A stretch of 64,000 bases of DNA from CAWDVH01 sp963805705 (GTDB lineage Bacteria > Actinomycetota > Actinomycetes > Streptosporangiales > Streptosporangiaceae), in the NCBI GenBank assembly GCA_963805705.1, contig CAWDVH010000004.1, positions 1,197,965-1,261,964 on the forward strand, given 5' to 3'. The position numbers were made by a program, and so were the translations under genes. The stretch's first letter is position 1. Each line of letters starts with the position of its first letter. Below, one piece after another: positions 42,290 to 51,463 of the stretch. The notes below the pieces were generated by a model. The model worked only from the letters and a program-made list of their open reading frames with translations, was not told the origin of the DNA and did not search any database.

Positions 42290-43483
42290 TCACTTCGAGG
42301 CGAGGCGGCCGAACACTACGGCTACCCAGAGTGAGAAACCGCCCCGGCCGTCACCCGGCACCATCCCGGTTAGCTCACTCACCCGACGCAACCGGTAACG
42401 GACGGTATTGGGATGAACGAAGAGCAGCCGGGCGGTCGCCTCCAGGGAGTTGCCGTGCTCCAGGTAGGTCATGACCGTATCGAGCAGCGAGGTGCCGCCG
42501 CTGCGCAGCGGCTCGTAGACCGTGCCGATCAGCTCGGCCCTGGCCGTCTCATCGCCGTCAAGAGCGCGCTCGGGCAGCAGGTCCGCGGCCAGCACCGGCC
42601 GGGGGGCATCGGGCCACGCGGCCGCGGCGCGCAGGCCGGCGAGCGCCGCCCCGGCCGACAGCACCGCCGAGTGCAGGTCGTCGGCGACCGGGCCGACGAC
42701 AACCGGGCCCGCGCCGAATCGTCCCGCCAGCTGAGTGGCCACGCGCAGCGGGTCAGCGGTGCCGCCGAGCACCACGACGAGGCGATGGCCGTGCACGCCG
42801 GCCAGCAGGTCAAGCCGGGAGCGGCGGGCGATCATGCGCAGCTCGTCGATCAGGCCCTCAGGCTCGCTGCCGTCGGCATGGCCGGCGATGACGGTGACCG
42901 GCGCCGATGACCAGTTCCTGGCGGACGCCAGGGACTGCAGGCCCTCATCTACCTCGCCGCGGACCAGCGAGTCGACCACCAGCGCCTCCAGGCGCGCGTC
43001 CCACGCGCCCCGTGCCTCCGCCGAGCGGGCGTAGACCTGGGCGGCGCCGAAGGCGATCTCCCTGGTGTAGCGCAGTACTGCCTCCCGCAGCTCGGCCTCG
43101 CCGCCCGGCGCGGCCAGGCCTTCCACCTGCGCCTCGACGACGTCGATGATGACGCGGACCATCTCCACGGCCTGCTGCAGGCTGACCGCCCTGGCCAGCT
43201 CGCGCGGCGCGGTGCCGAACACCTCGCCCGCCACCGCCGGCAGGCTGCGCTCCGGGTGCTTCACCCAGTCCACGAAGGCGGCCACGCCCGCCTGGGCGAC
43301 CAGGCCTAGCCAGGACCGGTTCTCGGCGGACATCTCGCGGAACCACGGCATCCGGCTGTCCATCGAGGCCATCGCCGCCGTCCCCAGCGCGCCCATCGAC
43401 TTCTCCAGCCGCCGGATGGTCTCCGGGCGGACACGGCCGCCGGTGACCGTCCCCGGAGCGCGCGGTCCTTCCCGTGACTTCAC
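42290..43483 (-). CDS. fasR: FasR-like PucR-family regulator
   Basis: 397 residues from GTG 43483. C-terminal PucR helix-turn-helix LEATARLLFVHPNTVRYRLR with VSELTG; N-terminal GGDEF-like/CdaR middle region with LARAVSLQQAVEMVRVIIDV. Upstream of fabD and in the same direction, as fasR is in Streptomyces, where it activates the fab genes. The 76-bp gap to fabD leaves space for a fab promoter. Confidence 0.85.
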   Translation of the reverse strand: MKSREGPRAPGTVTGGRVRPETIRRLEKSMGALGTAAMASMDSRMPWFREMSAENRSWLGLVAQAGVAAFVDWVKHPERSLPAVAGEVFGTAPRELARAVSLQQAVEMVRVIIDVVEAQVEGLAAPGGEAELREAVLRYTREIAFGAAQVYARSAEARGAWDARLEALVVDSLVRGEVDEGLQSLASARNWSSAPVTVIAGHADGSEPEGLIDELRMIARRSRLDLLAGVHGHRLVVVLGGTADPLRVATQLAGRFGAGPVVVGPVADDLHSAVLSAGAALAGLRAAAAWPDAPRPVLAADLLPERALDGDETARAELIGTVYEPLRSGGTSLLDTVMTYLEHGNSLEATARLLFVHPNTVRYRLRRVSELTGMVPGDGRGGFSLWVAVVFGRLASK

Positions 43484-43539
43484 GTCACCAGCGTGCCACG
43501 CCTGGCCGCGCCCGCCGGACCGAGGCCGGCGCGGGCCGG

Positions 43540-44073
43540 TCAGAGGGCGTCGCTGACCGGCAGGTCCAGGCGATACCTGGTGATGGCCTGGCTCAGCACC
43601 TCCGGCTTGATCTCGCCCTGGCGGGCCAGCTGGGTCAGCACGGCCACGGTGATCGACTCGGCATCGACGTGGAAAAACCTGCGGGCGGCGGGCCGGGTGT
43701 CGGAGAAGCCCCACCCATCGGTGCCCAGTGAGCTGTACGGGGCCGGGACCCAGCGGGCAATCTGGTCGGGAACCGCGCGGATCCAGTCGCTGACCGCGAC
43801 GACCGGGCCCGGATGCCCGTCCAGGGCCCTGGTGACGTAGGGCACGCGCTGCTCGGCCTCGGGGTGCAGCATGTTCCATTCGTCGCAGTCCAGGGCGTCA
43901 CGCCGCAGCTCGGTCCAGGAGGTCGCCGACCACGCCTCGGCGGCGACGCCCCAGTCCTCGTCCAGCAGCTGCTGGGCCTGCAGCGCCCAGCGCAGCGCCA
44001 CGCCGGAGGCGAGGATCTGCGCCCGCGGCCGGTCGCCCGGCTGCTCGGACCCCGGCTGGCCGGAGGCCGGCTG
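43540..44073 (-). CDS. aceE: Pyruvate dehydrogenase E1 (AceE), C-terminal part (frameshifted gene)
   Basis: In sense from about 44073 (QPASGQPGSE) to 43540: RAQILASGVALRWALQAQQL, EDWGVAAEAWSATSWTELRR, and RFFHVDAESITVA at the end are the C-terminal domain of homodimeric AceE. It belongs with the N-terminal 43898-46609 frame; the junction is near 44060-44110. No own initiation site. Confidence 0.85.
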   Translation of the reverse strand, partial: QPASGQPGSEQPGDRPRAQILASGVALRWALQAQQLLDEDWGVAAEAWSATSWTELRRDALDCDEWNMLHPEAEQRVPYVTRALDGHPGPVVAVSDWIRAVPDQIARWVPAPYSSLGTDGWGFSDTRPAARRFFHVDAESITVAVLTQLARQGEIKPEVLSQAITRYRLDLPVSDAL

Positions 44074-46609
44074 CAGACGTCGGCGGCTCAGACCCCGGCG
44101 GCACGGAACCAGACGGGACAGCAGGCGGCTGATCGGCGCTCGGGCCGGGGGCCGCCGCGGCGGCGGCGCTGGCCTGGGCGGCCAGGGGGGTATCCAGGCC
44201 GTACGGCGCGGTGATCTGGGCGGCCGTGAGGGCGGCCGTCACCTGGCTGGCGAAGCCGGTCGTGGACGGACCGGCGGTGGTCGGGCCCGCTGCGGCCTGA
44301 CCGCCGGTGGCATCACCCGAGGTAGTGCTGGCGGGCTGCGCCGCGGCCTCGGCGGACTGCCCTGGCGCGTCGGCGTAGCGGTACAGGCCGCGCAGGATGC
44401 CCTGCTCCAGTGCCTCCGCCCCGCCGGGATAGTCGGCCGGGGCGGCCGGCTGGACGTACGGCTCGTTGTACACCGTCAGGTAATAGAAGATGTTCTCCCC
44501 GTCCGGGTGCCGGGCGGTCGAGCCGTACATCCGCCGCAGCGCGTCCCGGAAGATGTAGGCCAGCTCGTAGGCCCAGGCGGCGTCGTAGGCGACGCAGGCC
44601 GGGCTGACCGACGCGAGCAGCACGGAGTGCCCGTCGTTGTGCTGCAGGCCCTCGCCGGTGAGCGTCGTGCGCCCGGCCGTGGCCCCCAGCAGGAAGCCGC
44701 GGCCCAGCTGGTCGCCGAGCGCCCACATCTGGTCGCCGGTCCGCTGGAAGCCGAACATCGAGTAGAAGATGTAGACCGGGATCATCGGCATGCCGTGGGT
44801 GGCGTAGGCCGTGGCCGCGGCGGCCATCGAGCCCATCGCGCCGGCCTCGCTGATGCCCTCGTGCAGGATCTGGCCCTTCTCCGACTCCTTGTAGGACAGC
44901 AGCAGGTTGCGGTCGACTGCCTCGTAGGTCTGGCCGTGCGGGGCATAGATCTTGGCGGTGGGGAAGAGCGAGTCCATCCCGAACGTGCGTGCCTCGTCAG
45001 GGATGATCGGCACGAACCGGTCGCCGATCCCCGGATCCTTCATCAGGTCCTTGAGCAGCCGGACGAAGGCCATCGTGGTGGCTATGGTCTGCTTGCCCGA
45101 GCCGCGCATCAGCTCGTCATAGTGGTGCGCGGCGGGCAGCGTGAGGGGCCTGCCCCGCACCACGCGCTTGGGCAGGTAGCCGCCGAGCGCCGCCCGGCGC
45201 TCCTTCATGTACTGGATCTCGTCGGACTTCTCGCCCGGGTGGTAGTAGGGCGGCAGGTCGGCCTCCAGCGCCGAGTCAGGGATGTCCAGGTACAGCCGGT
45301 CCCGGAAGTCCTTCAGCTCGGCCACCGTGAGCTTCTTCATCTGGTGGGTGGCGTTGCGGGCCTCGAAATCCGGGCCGAGGGTCCAGCCCTTGATCGTGTG
45401 GGCCAGGATCACGGTCGGCTGGCCGACGTGCTCCTGGGCCGCCTTGAACGCCGCGTAGACCTTGCGGTAGTCATGGCCGCCGCGGGACAGGGTGCGGACC
45501 TGGTCATCGGACAGGTGCTCGACGATCGCCCGCAGCCGGGGGTCACCGCCGAAGAAGTTCTCCCTGGTGTAGGCGCCCGACTCGACGCCGTAGGTCTGGA
45601 ACTGGCCGTCCGGCGTGGTGTTCATCTTGTTGACCAGCACGCCATCGGTGTCCTGGGCCAGCAGCGGATCCCAGTCCCGGCCCCAGATGACCTTGATCAC
45701 ATTCCAGCCGGCGCCGCGGAAGGATGCCTCCAGCTCCTGGATGATCTTCCCGTTGCCGCGGACCGGCCCGTCCAGCCGCTGCAGGTTGCAGTTGATGACG
45801 AAGGTCAGGTTGTCCAGCTCCTCGCGGGCGGCCACGCCGATGGAGCCGAGGACCTCGGGCTCGTCGGTCTCGCCGTCGCCGAGGAAGCACCACACGTGCG
45901 ACCGGCTGGTGTCCTTGAGCTCCCTGGCCAGCAGGTACCTGTTGAACCGGGCCTGATACACAGCGTTGATGGCACCGAGTCCCATCGAGACCGTCGGGAA
46001 TTCCCAGAAGTCCGGCATCAGGCGGGGGTGCGGGTACGAGGGAAGACCGCCGCCCGGGTGCGACAGTTCCTGGCGAAAGCCGTTTAGCTGATGTTCTGTG
46101 AGACGGCCCTCGAGGAACGCTCGCGCGTAGATGCCGGGCGCGGCGTGACCCTGGAAGAAGACCTGGTCGCCGGACTCGCCGTGATCCTTGCCGCGGAAGA
46201 AATGATTGAAGCCGACCTCGTACAGGCTGGCCGCCGAGGCGTAGGTGGCGATGTGGCCGCCCACGCCCATGCCGGGCCGGTTGGCCCGTGACACCATCAC
46301 CGCGGCATTCCACCGGATGTACGCGCGGATGCGCCGCTCCACGTACTCATCGCCGGGGAACCAGGGCTCGCGCTCGGGCGGGATCGTGTTGATGTAGTCG
46401 GTACTGCGCAGGCCGGGCACGCCGACGTTCTGCTCCCTGGCCCGTTCCAGCAGCCGGAGCATCACGTACCTGGCGCGACCCCGGCCGCGAGTCCGGACGA
46501 CAGAGTCGAATGAATCGACCCACTCCCTCGTCTCGTCCGGATCAATGTCCGGCAGCTGGGAGGGCAGGCCATCGCTGATGATCGAAAAGCGCGGGCGTCC
46601 GGAGGCCAC
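43898..46609 (-). CDS. aceE: Pyruvate dehydrogenase E1 (AceE), N-terminal and central part (frameshifted gene)
   Basis: From GTG 46609 (GAGG 8 bases upstream; ORF open to 46714). Homodimeric ThDP-dependent E1: ThDP-motif GDGETDEPE, then about 20 residues later NCNLQRLDG, and the central GISEAGAMGSMAAAATAYAT. Decarboxylates pyruvate and acetylates lipoyl-E2. After LRGLYRYADAPGQ comes a Pro/Ala/Gly/Thr-rich 110-residue linker, then the frame becomes Arg-rich and stops at 43898; the true continuation is the C-terminal domain in another frame. Upstream are two TACC-N4-GGTA sites. Confidence 0.9.
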   Translation of the reverse strand: MASGRPRFSIISDGLPSQLPDIDPDETREWVDSFDSVVRTRGRGRARYVMLRLLERAREQNVGVPGLRSTDYINTIPPEREPWFPGDEYVERRIRAYIRWNAAVMVSRANRPGMGVGGHIATYASAASLYEVGFNHFFRGKDHGESGDQVFFQGHAAPGIYARAFLEGRLTEHQLNGFRQELSHPGGGLPSYPHPRLMPDFWEFPTVSMGLGAINAVYQARFNRYLLARELKDTSRSHVWCFLGDGETDEPEVLGSIGVAAREELDNLTFVINCNLQRLDGPVRGNGKIIQELEASFRGAGWNVIKVIWGRDWDPLLAQDTDGVLVNKMNTTPDGQFQTYGVESGAYTRENFFGGDPRLRAIVEHLSDDQVRTLSRGGHDYRKVYAAFKAAQEHVGQPTVILAHTIKGWTLGPDFEARNATHQMKKLTVAELKDFRDRLYLDIPDSALEADLPPYYHPGEKSDEIQYMKERRAALGGYLPKRVVRGRPLTLPAAHHYDELMRGSGKQTIATTMAFVRLLKDLMKDPGIGDRFVPIIPDEARTFGMDSLFPTAKIYAPHGQTYEAVDRNLLLSYKESEKGQILHEGISEAGAMGSMAAAATAYATHGMPMIPVYIFYSMFGFQRTGDQMWALGDQLGRGFLLGATAGRTTLTGEGLQHNDGHSVLLASVSPACVAYDAAWAYELAYIFRDALRRMYGSTARHPDGENIFYYLTVYNEPYVQPAAPADYPGGAEALEQGILRGLYRYADAPGQSAEAAAQPASTTSGDATGGQAAAGPTTAGPSTTGFASQVTAALTAAQITAPYGLDTPLAAQASAAAAAAPGPSADQPPAVPSGSVPPGSEPPTSAAGLRPAGVRAAGRPAAGADPRLRRGAALGAAGPAAAGRGLGRRRRGVVGDLLDRAAA

Positions 46610-46740
46610 GGGAGGTTCCTCGCCTTCCGCGGTGGCCGGGCCCTGCCTGCCGCCGCGTCGTCTGGGTGGTTTCAGCAGCTCGTCGCCGCCTGCGGCTGGA
46701 GCCGTCCAGGCCAATCCTGGTACGCGTCTGCCCCAAGCGC

Positions 46741-46781
46741 ATCTCTACCGGAGGGTAAAGCAGATCTCTACCTGCCGGTAA
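46741..46781 (-). promoter_or_regulatory. Two tandem TACC-N4-GGTA operators upstream of aceE
   Basis: On the minus strand, TTACCGGCAGGTAGAGAT and TTACCCTCCGGTAGAGAT are direct repeats with a 23-bp period, and each contains the palindrome TACC-N4-GGTA. 132-172 bp upstream of the GTG start. Same-face spacing of about two helical turns suggests cooperative binding of a regulator of aceE. Confidence 0.65.
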
Positions 46782-47226
46782 CGGGCTGTCCTGCGGTCGG
46801 CCGGGGCCCGCTCGTCCTGCCGCCGGCGCGGCCACCGCGACGTGCCGCCTAGGTAAGTGCTTTCCCCTGATCATTGCGGGTACACCAAGGGAAGCGGAAT
46901 GACGGGAGTTTCCGGGCGGGGAAATCCGGATCTGCCGCGGGTACCCGCTCGGGTGGAGAAGGCGGGGTTTCCTATTGGGATGATTCAGACATAAGGGGGC
47001 GGTGGGACGGTAGCGCGCAGCGCGGCGGGCCCCTGATACGGCCGGCCCGGCACGATAGTTTTCGTGCTCTGTCCTAATTGTGACTTGCGCGCCGCGCCGA
47101 CCCAGTGTGAACTGTCCGATCAAGAGCAGGCGACGCCGCGAGCGCTGCCGCGGAGCCAGACGACGGCCGCGTGCCGTGACGCTGGCTGGCGGCTGCTGGA
47201 GCGGGAAAGGATTCAGGAGGATTTCA
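46782..47226. other. Divergent aceE / DUF3052 spacer
   Basis: Besides the operators at 46741-46781 the spacer holds no convincing gene. Open frames across it (for example 47080-47226 leading into DUF3052) have no conserved sequence before the GTG at 47227. Promoters for both genes must lie here; I could not pick a convincing -35/-10 pair. Confidence 0.5.
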
Positions 47227-47655
47227 GTGAGCGCGACCGCGGGCCAGGCGCAAGATCAGCGTGACCTGGCCGACCGGCTCGGCATCAAGCCGGGCCAGGT
47301 GGTGCAGGAGATTGGCTATGACGACGACTGCGATGAGGGCCTGCGTGATTCCATCGCGGCACTGGAGGGCGTTGAGCTCGTCGACGAGGACTACGACGAC
47401 GTCGTCGACGGAGTGCTGCTCTGGTGGCGAGACGAGGACGGTGACCTCGTCGACGCGCTGGTGGATGCGCTGACGCCTCTCGCTGACGGCGGCTACATCT
47501 TGCTGCTCACGCCCAAGACCGGCCGGGAAGGCCACGTGGAGCCGAGCGAGATCGGCGAGTCCGCGCCGACCGCCGGGCTGTCGCAGACGTCCACGGTGAG
47601 CGCGGGGCGAAACTGGTCGGGCACCCGGCTGGTCGCGCCGAAGGCACGCCGGTAG
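47227..47655 (+). CDS. DUF3052 family protein
   Basis: 142 residues from GTG 47227, five to six bases after AGGAGGA. Very acidic, with ADRLGIKPGQVVQEIGYDDD, EDYDDVVDGVLLWWRDEDGD and GRNWSGTRLVAPK. Restricted to actinobacteria and normally next to aceE or ahpE. Function unknown. Confidence 0.87.
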   Translation: MSATAGQAQDQRDLADRLGIKPGQVVQEIGYDDDCDEGLRDSIAALEGVELVDEDYDDVVDGVLLWWRDEDGDLVDALVDALTPLADGGYILLLTPKTGREGHVEPSEIGESAPTAGLSQTSTVSAGRNWSGTRLVAPKARR

Positions 47656-47836
47656 GGCCGCGCGGCGCAGATCAGGTGCCCGTCTGAGACCATGCGCCTG
47701 GCGCTGAGCGCTTCATGCCAAAATGTGGGATGCGGGTGGGACACTGAACTCGTCCCGCGCTTACGGTCGCGACTGCGGTTGGCCTTCCCTTCCCTGCCCC
47801 GGCGCGGCCGCACCCCCTACGTTGAAAGGAACAGCC

Positions 47837-48298
47837 ATGGCGGTAGAGGTCGGCGATCAGGCTCCGGATTTCGAGCTGAGGAATCAGCACGGCACACCGG
47901 TGAAGCTCTCAAGCTTCCGGGGCGAGAAAAATGTCGTGCTCGTCTTCTACCCGCTGGCATTCAGTGGCGTCTGCACGAGCGAGCTGTGCGCGATGCGCGA
48001 TGAGTTCCCCGAGATCAGCCGGGATGACGTCGAACTGCTGACGGTCTCAGTGGACTCCGGCTTCACCCTCCGCGCGTTCGCTGATCGCGAGCATTACGAC
48101 TTCGCATTGCTGTCTGACTTCTGGCCGCATGGAGAGGTCGCCAGGTCCTACGGTGTCTTCGACGAGAAGATGGGCATCGCCACGCGCGGTACCTTCGTCA
48201 TTGACAAGAGCGGCGTCGTGCGGTGGAAGGTCGTCAACCCGGTACCGCAGGCGCGTGAGATCGCCGACTACCAGAAGGCGCTGGCTGCGCTGGCCTAG
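47837..48298 (+). CDS. ahpE: Peroxiredoxin, AhpE-like
   Basis: 153 residues, thioredoxin fold. Peroxidatic Cys46 in FYPLAFSGVCTSEL, with a second Cys51 five residues on, and the active-site Thr/Arg frame. Reduces hydroperoxides. AAAGGA precedes ATG 47837. Follows DUF3052 by 180 bp. Confidence 0.93.
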   Translation: MAVEVGDQAPDFELRNQHGTPVKLSSFRGEKNVVLVFYPLAFSGVCTSELCAMRDEFPEISRDDVELLTVSVDSGFTLRAFADREHYDFALLSDFWPHGEVARSYGVFDEKMGIATRGTFVIDKSGVVRWKVVNPVPQAREIADYQKALAALA

Positions 48299-48345
48299 CG
48301 GGCCGACAGCGTTCTGGCTGAATGGCAGAAATCGGGACAGGCGCT

Positions 48346-48741
48346 ATGCCCTGCTATCGCTGCGGCACACGACAGGTCGACCCGGACCGGGGGGAAAGCC
48401 CCTGGAAGCGCGGAGTCCGGGGGGACCGTCAGGTGCTCATCTGCCCGGCCTGTCAGGCCGCGTTCGACTGGATGGCAGATCTCGACCGGTGCCCGGTGTG
48501 CACCGGCATCCGCCTGGTCCGCCGTCTCGGCGAGGTCGAGTGCCGAGACTGCGGGTCCGTCGGGCAGCCGGTCGCGGCCGTGTCCTCGCCCTCGGCCGGG
48601 GTGGGCAGCCTGGGGTCCGGCACGGGGCCTGGCCCTGAGGAACCAGACGGCGGGACGGCGCCAGGGCTGGCCGAGGAGGTCGAGCAGGCCCTGGCCAGGG
48701 TCCTGGGCGCGGGCCGGAATCGGTTAGGCGGGATCGGGTAG
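48346..48741 (+). CDS. Zinc-ribbon protein
   Basis: 131 residues from ATG 48346 (ATG 48322 is in frame). Four CxxC pairs: CYRC, CPAC, CPVC, CRDC, forming two zinc ribbons, then a Gly/Pro linker and a helix EEVEQALARVLGAG. In actinobacteria it regularly follows ahpE. No enzyme motif. Confidence 0.75.
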   Translation: MPCYRCGTRQVDPDRGESPWKRGVRGDRQVLICPACQAAFDWMADLDRCPVCTGIRLVRRLGEVECRDCGSVGQPVAAVSSPSAGVGSLGSGTGPGPEEPDGGTAPGLAEEVEQALARVLGAGRNRLGGIG

Positions 48742-48821
48742 CCGCTGGCCCGGAAGGAACGGGCCTGAGGGCTTGGCCGTTACCCAGCCGTGGGCTGACA
48801 GGCCGACGGAGAGGCATAGGC

Positions 48822-49607
48822 GTGTCCAAGAGCGGCAGGACCAGGCAGCAGGCTCGCGAGCGGATCGCGCAGCAACGGGCGCAGGAGCAGCGCCGCCGCC
48901 GGCGCCGTAACTGGCTGCTGGGCGCCGGCGCCGCGGTGGCGGTCGTCGCTATCGGCGTGGTGATCTTCGCCGTCACGCGGCCGGGCGGGGCCGGCCCGGG
49001 AACGGCAGCCGGCGGCAATCCGGAGCTGCGCCTGTCCGCCCTTTCCTCGCTCGGGACTCTCCAGCCGCCCGGACCGGCAGGTCCGATGGGACCCGAAGGG
49101 GTCCCGGTCCCGCAGGCCCCGCCGCTGGCCAGTACCGCGACGAAGGCCACCGGCCAGACCGTCGACCGCATCATGTGCCAGACCAGCGAGCAGCTGGTCT
49201 TTCACATCCACGCTCACCTGACCATTTTCGTGAACGGCTCGCCCCGCCAGGTCCCGGCGGCCATCGGGATCCCTGGCGCGCAGGCGCAGAGCACTCCGCA
49301 GGGCCCGTTCATCGCCAGCGGACAGTGCTTCTACTGGCTGCATACGCACGCCGCCGACGGGATCATTCACATTGAATCGCCGGTGCAGCGCACCTACACC
49401 CTGGGTGACTTCTTCGACGAGTGGGGCCAGCCCCTGGGCCCCACGCAGGTCGGGCCGGCGAGGGGGCCGGTCACGGTCATCTACAACGGGCGCCGCTACC
49501 AGGGAAATCCCCGCGCCATCCCGCTGAACGCACACGCGCAGATCCAGCTGGAGGTCGGCACCCCGCTGGTCGCCCCGGACAAGATCACCTTCCCCAACGG
49601 GCTGTAG
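48822..49607 (+). CDS. Membrane-anchored extracytoplasmic protein with histidine-rich domain
   Basis: 261 residues from GTG 48822. Basic N-terminus (Arg-rich to residue 30), one transmembrane helix (LLGAGAAVAVVAIGVVIFAV), then an extracytoplasmic domain. Conserved HIHAHLTIFVNG and YWLHTHAADGIIHIESP and FFDEWGQPLG. The multiple His (HxHxHL and HTH) suggest metal binding, perhaps copper. Two Cys (CQTSEQ and GQCFYW) could form a disulfide. Not identified beyond this. Confidence 0.7.
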   Translation: MSKSGRTRQQARERIAQQRAQEQRRRRRRNWLLGAGAAVAVVAIGVVIFAVTRPGGAGPGTAAGGNPELRLSALSSLGTLQPPGPAGPMGPEGVPVPQAPPLASTATKATGQTVDRIMCQTSEQLVFHIHAHLTIFVNGSPRQVPAAIGIPGAQAQSTPQGPFIASGQCFYWLHTHAADGIIHIESPVQRTYTLGDFFDEWGQPLGPTQVGPARGPVTVIYNGRRYQGNPRAIPLNAHAQIQLEVGTPLVAPDKITFPNGL

Positions 49608-49712
49608 GGGCCGGCGGCGGGGATCAGCGCTGGCGACCAGGCAGCGTAGGGGAGCGCGAAGCAGGTACGATTTGGCCGGTTGTCCCTGACCAGCCTGGCG
49701 CTGGCCGGGTAC

Positions 49713-49784
49713 GGGTGCATAGCTCAGTGGTAGAGCACTCGCCTTACAAGCGAGGGGTCGCAGGTTCGAACCCTGCTGCGCCCA
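49713..49784 (+). tRNA. tRNA-Val (anticodon UAC)
   Basis: Full cloverleaf: acceptor GGGTGCA / TGCGCCC with discriminator A, D-arm with AGCTCAGTGGTAGAGCA, anticodon stem CTCGC / GCGAG (49738-49742, 49750-49754), loop CTTACAA with anticodon TAC at 49745-49747, and T-arm GCAGG-TTCGAAC-CCTGC. CCA is not encoded. Its 3' half is duplicated at 59138-59190. Confidence 0.95.
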
Positions 49785-49790
49785 CTGTTT
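49738..49790 (+). repeat. Left attachment-site repeat (3' half of tRNA-Val plus 6 bp)
   Basis: 53 bp from the anticodon stem of tRNA-Val to 6 bp beyond its end match 59138-59190 at 50 positions. The identical flank CTGTTT beyond the discriminator base shows that the repeat is not only tRNA. A typical attL of a tRNA-integrating element. Confidence 0.7.
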
Positions 49791-50238
49791 TCGGAGCTTG
49801 AGATGATCGTTGGGGAGCCAAGGTTGCTGATGATCTTGGCGGTGGCTAGGGAATACGAAGCCTCGCGCAGCACCGGAACGCCGCAGTCGTCCGCGAGCTG
49901 GATCCCCGGCGGCCAGGCCTGGCAGAGGATGCCGGTTCTCGCGGAGTCGTCCCGGCCGGACGCCGAATTCGCTGTGGCTGTCGTCGCGCACCGACATGCC
50001 GGAGCCGGGCATTGCATGGGTTGACGGCTCGATCTGTTCTGCCCGGCGGCGGCCGTGAGACGCATAACCCTGTCCGCTACGGAATGTGAGCAGCTTGCCG
50101 GAGCCTAAGCATTCACACGGGGACATATCGCCGAATCTTTGTACGTGTCGTTCGGACTGCAGTAGGCCGCGTCGGTGCGCAGATGTGCCAGTTCTGGCGC
50201 TGCCAGCCGGTAACCATCAATTCGGCGTGACGGTACGG
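49791..50238. other. Gene-poor segment after tRNA-Val
   Basis: About 450 bp without a credible gene. An open frame at 49803-50024 (73 codons) has no ribosome-binding site or recognisable motif. It starts with GGGGAGCCAA, similar to repeats beside the right repeat at 59016 and 59243. No integrase gene is seen here. Confidence 0.5.
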
Positions 50239-51171
50239 CTATTGCCGGGCGAACCAGTCCAGGACAAGCTTCGTGACCGCCTGCGGCTGCTCGCGCTGCA
50301 GGAAGTGGCTGCTTCCGGGCACGAGTTCGAACCGGTACGGGCCGGCGAAGTGCCGGGCCTGGTCTTGCATCACCTCGGCCCGCTTGTCCTCGGCGCCGCA
50401 CAGGGCCAGGGTCGGCACCACGATCGGCCGACCCGCCGCCTGCCGCACCTGCGCCAGGTCCGGGTCCGCCCTGGCCGGGTCGAACATGGCCCGGTAGTAG
50501 CCCAGCGTCGCCTCCAGCGCGCCAGGCACGGCCAGCATGCGCTTCACCTCGGCCAGGTGCTCCTCATCGGTGAAGCCGGGCGCGGTCCAGTAGTCCCACA
50601 GCCAGTCCACGAACGCGTAGTCATCCGCGCGCAGCGCCCGCTCCGGCAGTTGCGGGAGCTGGAAGAAGAACCAGTGGAAGGACCGGTGGACATGCTCGGC
50701 GCGCAGCAGCGACTCCCGGGTCGCGGCCGGATGCGGCACGGCCATCACCACGGCGCTCCGCACGACCTCAGGGAAGGCGGCGAGCACCTGGTAGCCAATC
50801 GACGCACCCCAGTCCTGGCCGACGAGCAGGCACGGATCGCCGCCGCCGAGTACCCGGATCAGCTCGCGGACATCCACCGCCAGCGTGCCGATATCGAAGT
50901 AACCCGACCGCGGGATCTCGGTTGGCGGATAGCCGCGCAGCCACGGTGCGACCACGCGGAACCCGGCCCCGGCCAGGGCCGCCAGCTGGTGGTCCCAGGT
51001 ATGTGGCGTGTCCGGCCAGCCGTGCAGCAGGACGACTAGTGGCCCGCTGCCCCCCTCCAGGTAAGCGAACCGCAGCCCGTTGGCCGTGACCCGGCCCTCG
51101 CTCAGCAAACCAGGCACCAGCCCATTATCGGCCGCCGCCGCTCCGGCGCCCAGGCACCACCAGATGTTCAC
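50239..51171 (-). CDS. Alpha/beta hydrolase, epoxide-hydrolase / dehalogenase type
   Basis: 310 residues. HGWPD oxyanion loop, nucleophilic Asp in GQDWGASIG and His in GSSHFLQREQP; the DWG nucleophile elbow indicates epoxide hydrolase or haloalkane/haloacetate dehalogenase chemistry via an aspartyl ester. The lid region (WFFFQLPQLPE) is typical of epoxide hydrolases. Inside the tRNA-Val island. Confidence 0.88.
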   Translation of the reverse strand: MNIWWCLGAGAAAADNGLVPGLLSEGRVTANGLRFAYLEGGSGPLVVLLHGWPDTPHTWDHQLAALAGAGFRVVAPWLRGYPPTEIPRSGYFDIGTLAVDVRELIRVLGGGDPCLLVGQDWGASIGYQVLAAFPEVVRSAVVMAVPHPAATRESLLRAEHVHRSFHWFFFQLPQLPERALRADDYAFVDWLWDYWTAPGFTDEEHLAEVKRMLAVPGALEATLGYYRAMFDPARADPDLAQVRQAAGRPIVVPTLALCGAEDKRAEVMQDQARHFAGPYRFELVPGSSHFLQREQPQAVTKLVLDWFARQ

Positions 51172-51463
51172 CCGGGGACTCCCGCCGCCGCAACGAGCAG
51201 ATCATGCCGGATCACCACGACGGCAGGCACGCCGCCTACGTCCCGTGACCGCCCGGGCAGCACCAGCGGCTGCCACTGTTACCCGGCATCTCCTGCCAGC
51301 GCGAACACACGTCGCGACTGGAAACAGACCTCCTCATGTAGCCAGATCGATCCCGCGGGGCTGAGGGCATTGCCGGCAGTGGGCGTCGCCGGGCGCGGAT
51401 TACCTGGTTCTGGTCTCATCGGCGTGCCGGCGGGTTATCCGGGACGCGCGATTGGCTCGCTGG

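Noticed and set aside
43871..46087. 738-codon plus-strand open frame
   Set aside because: Antisense of aceE; no domain, no ribosome-binding site.
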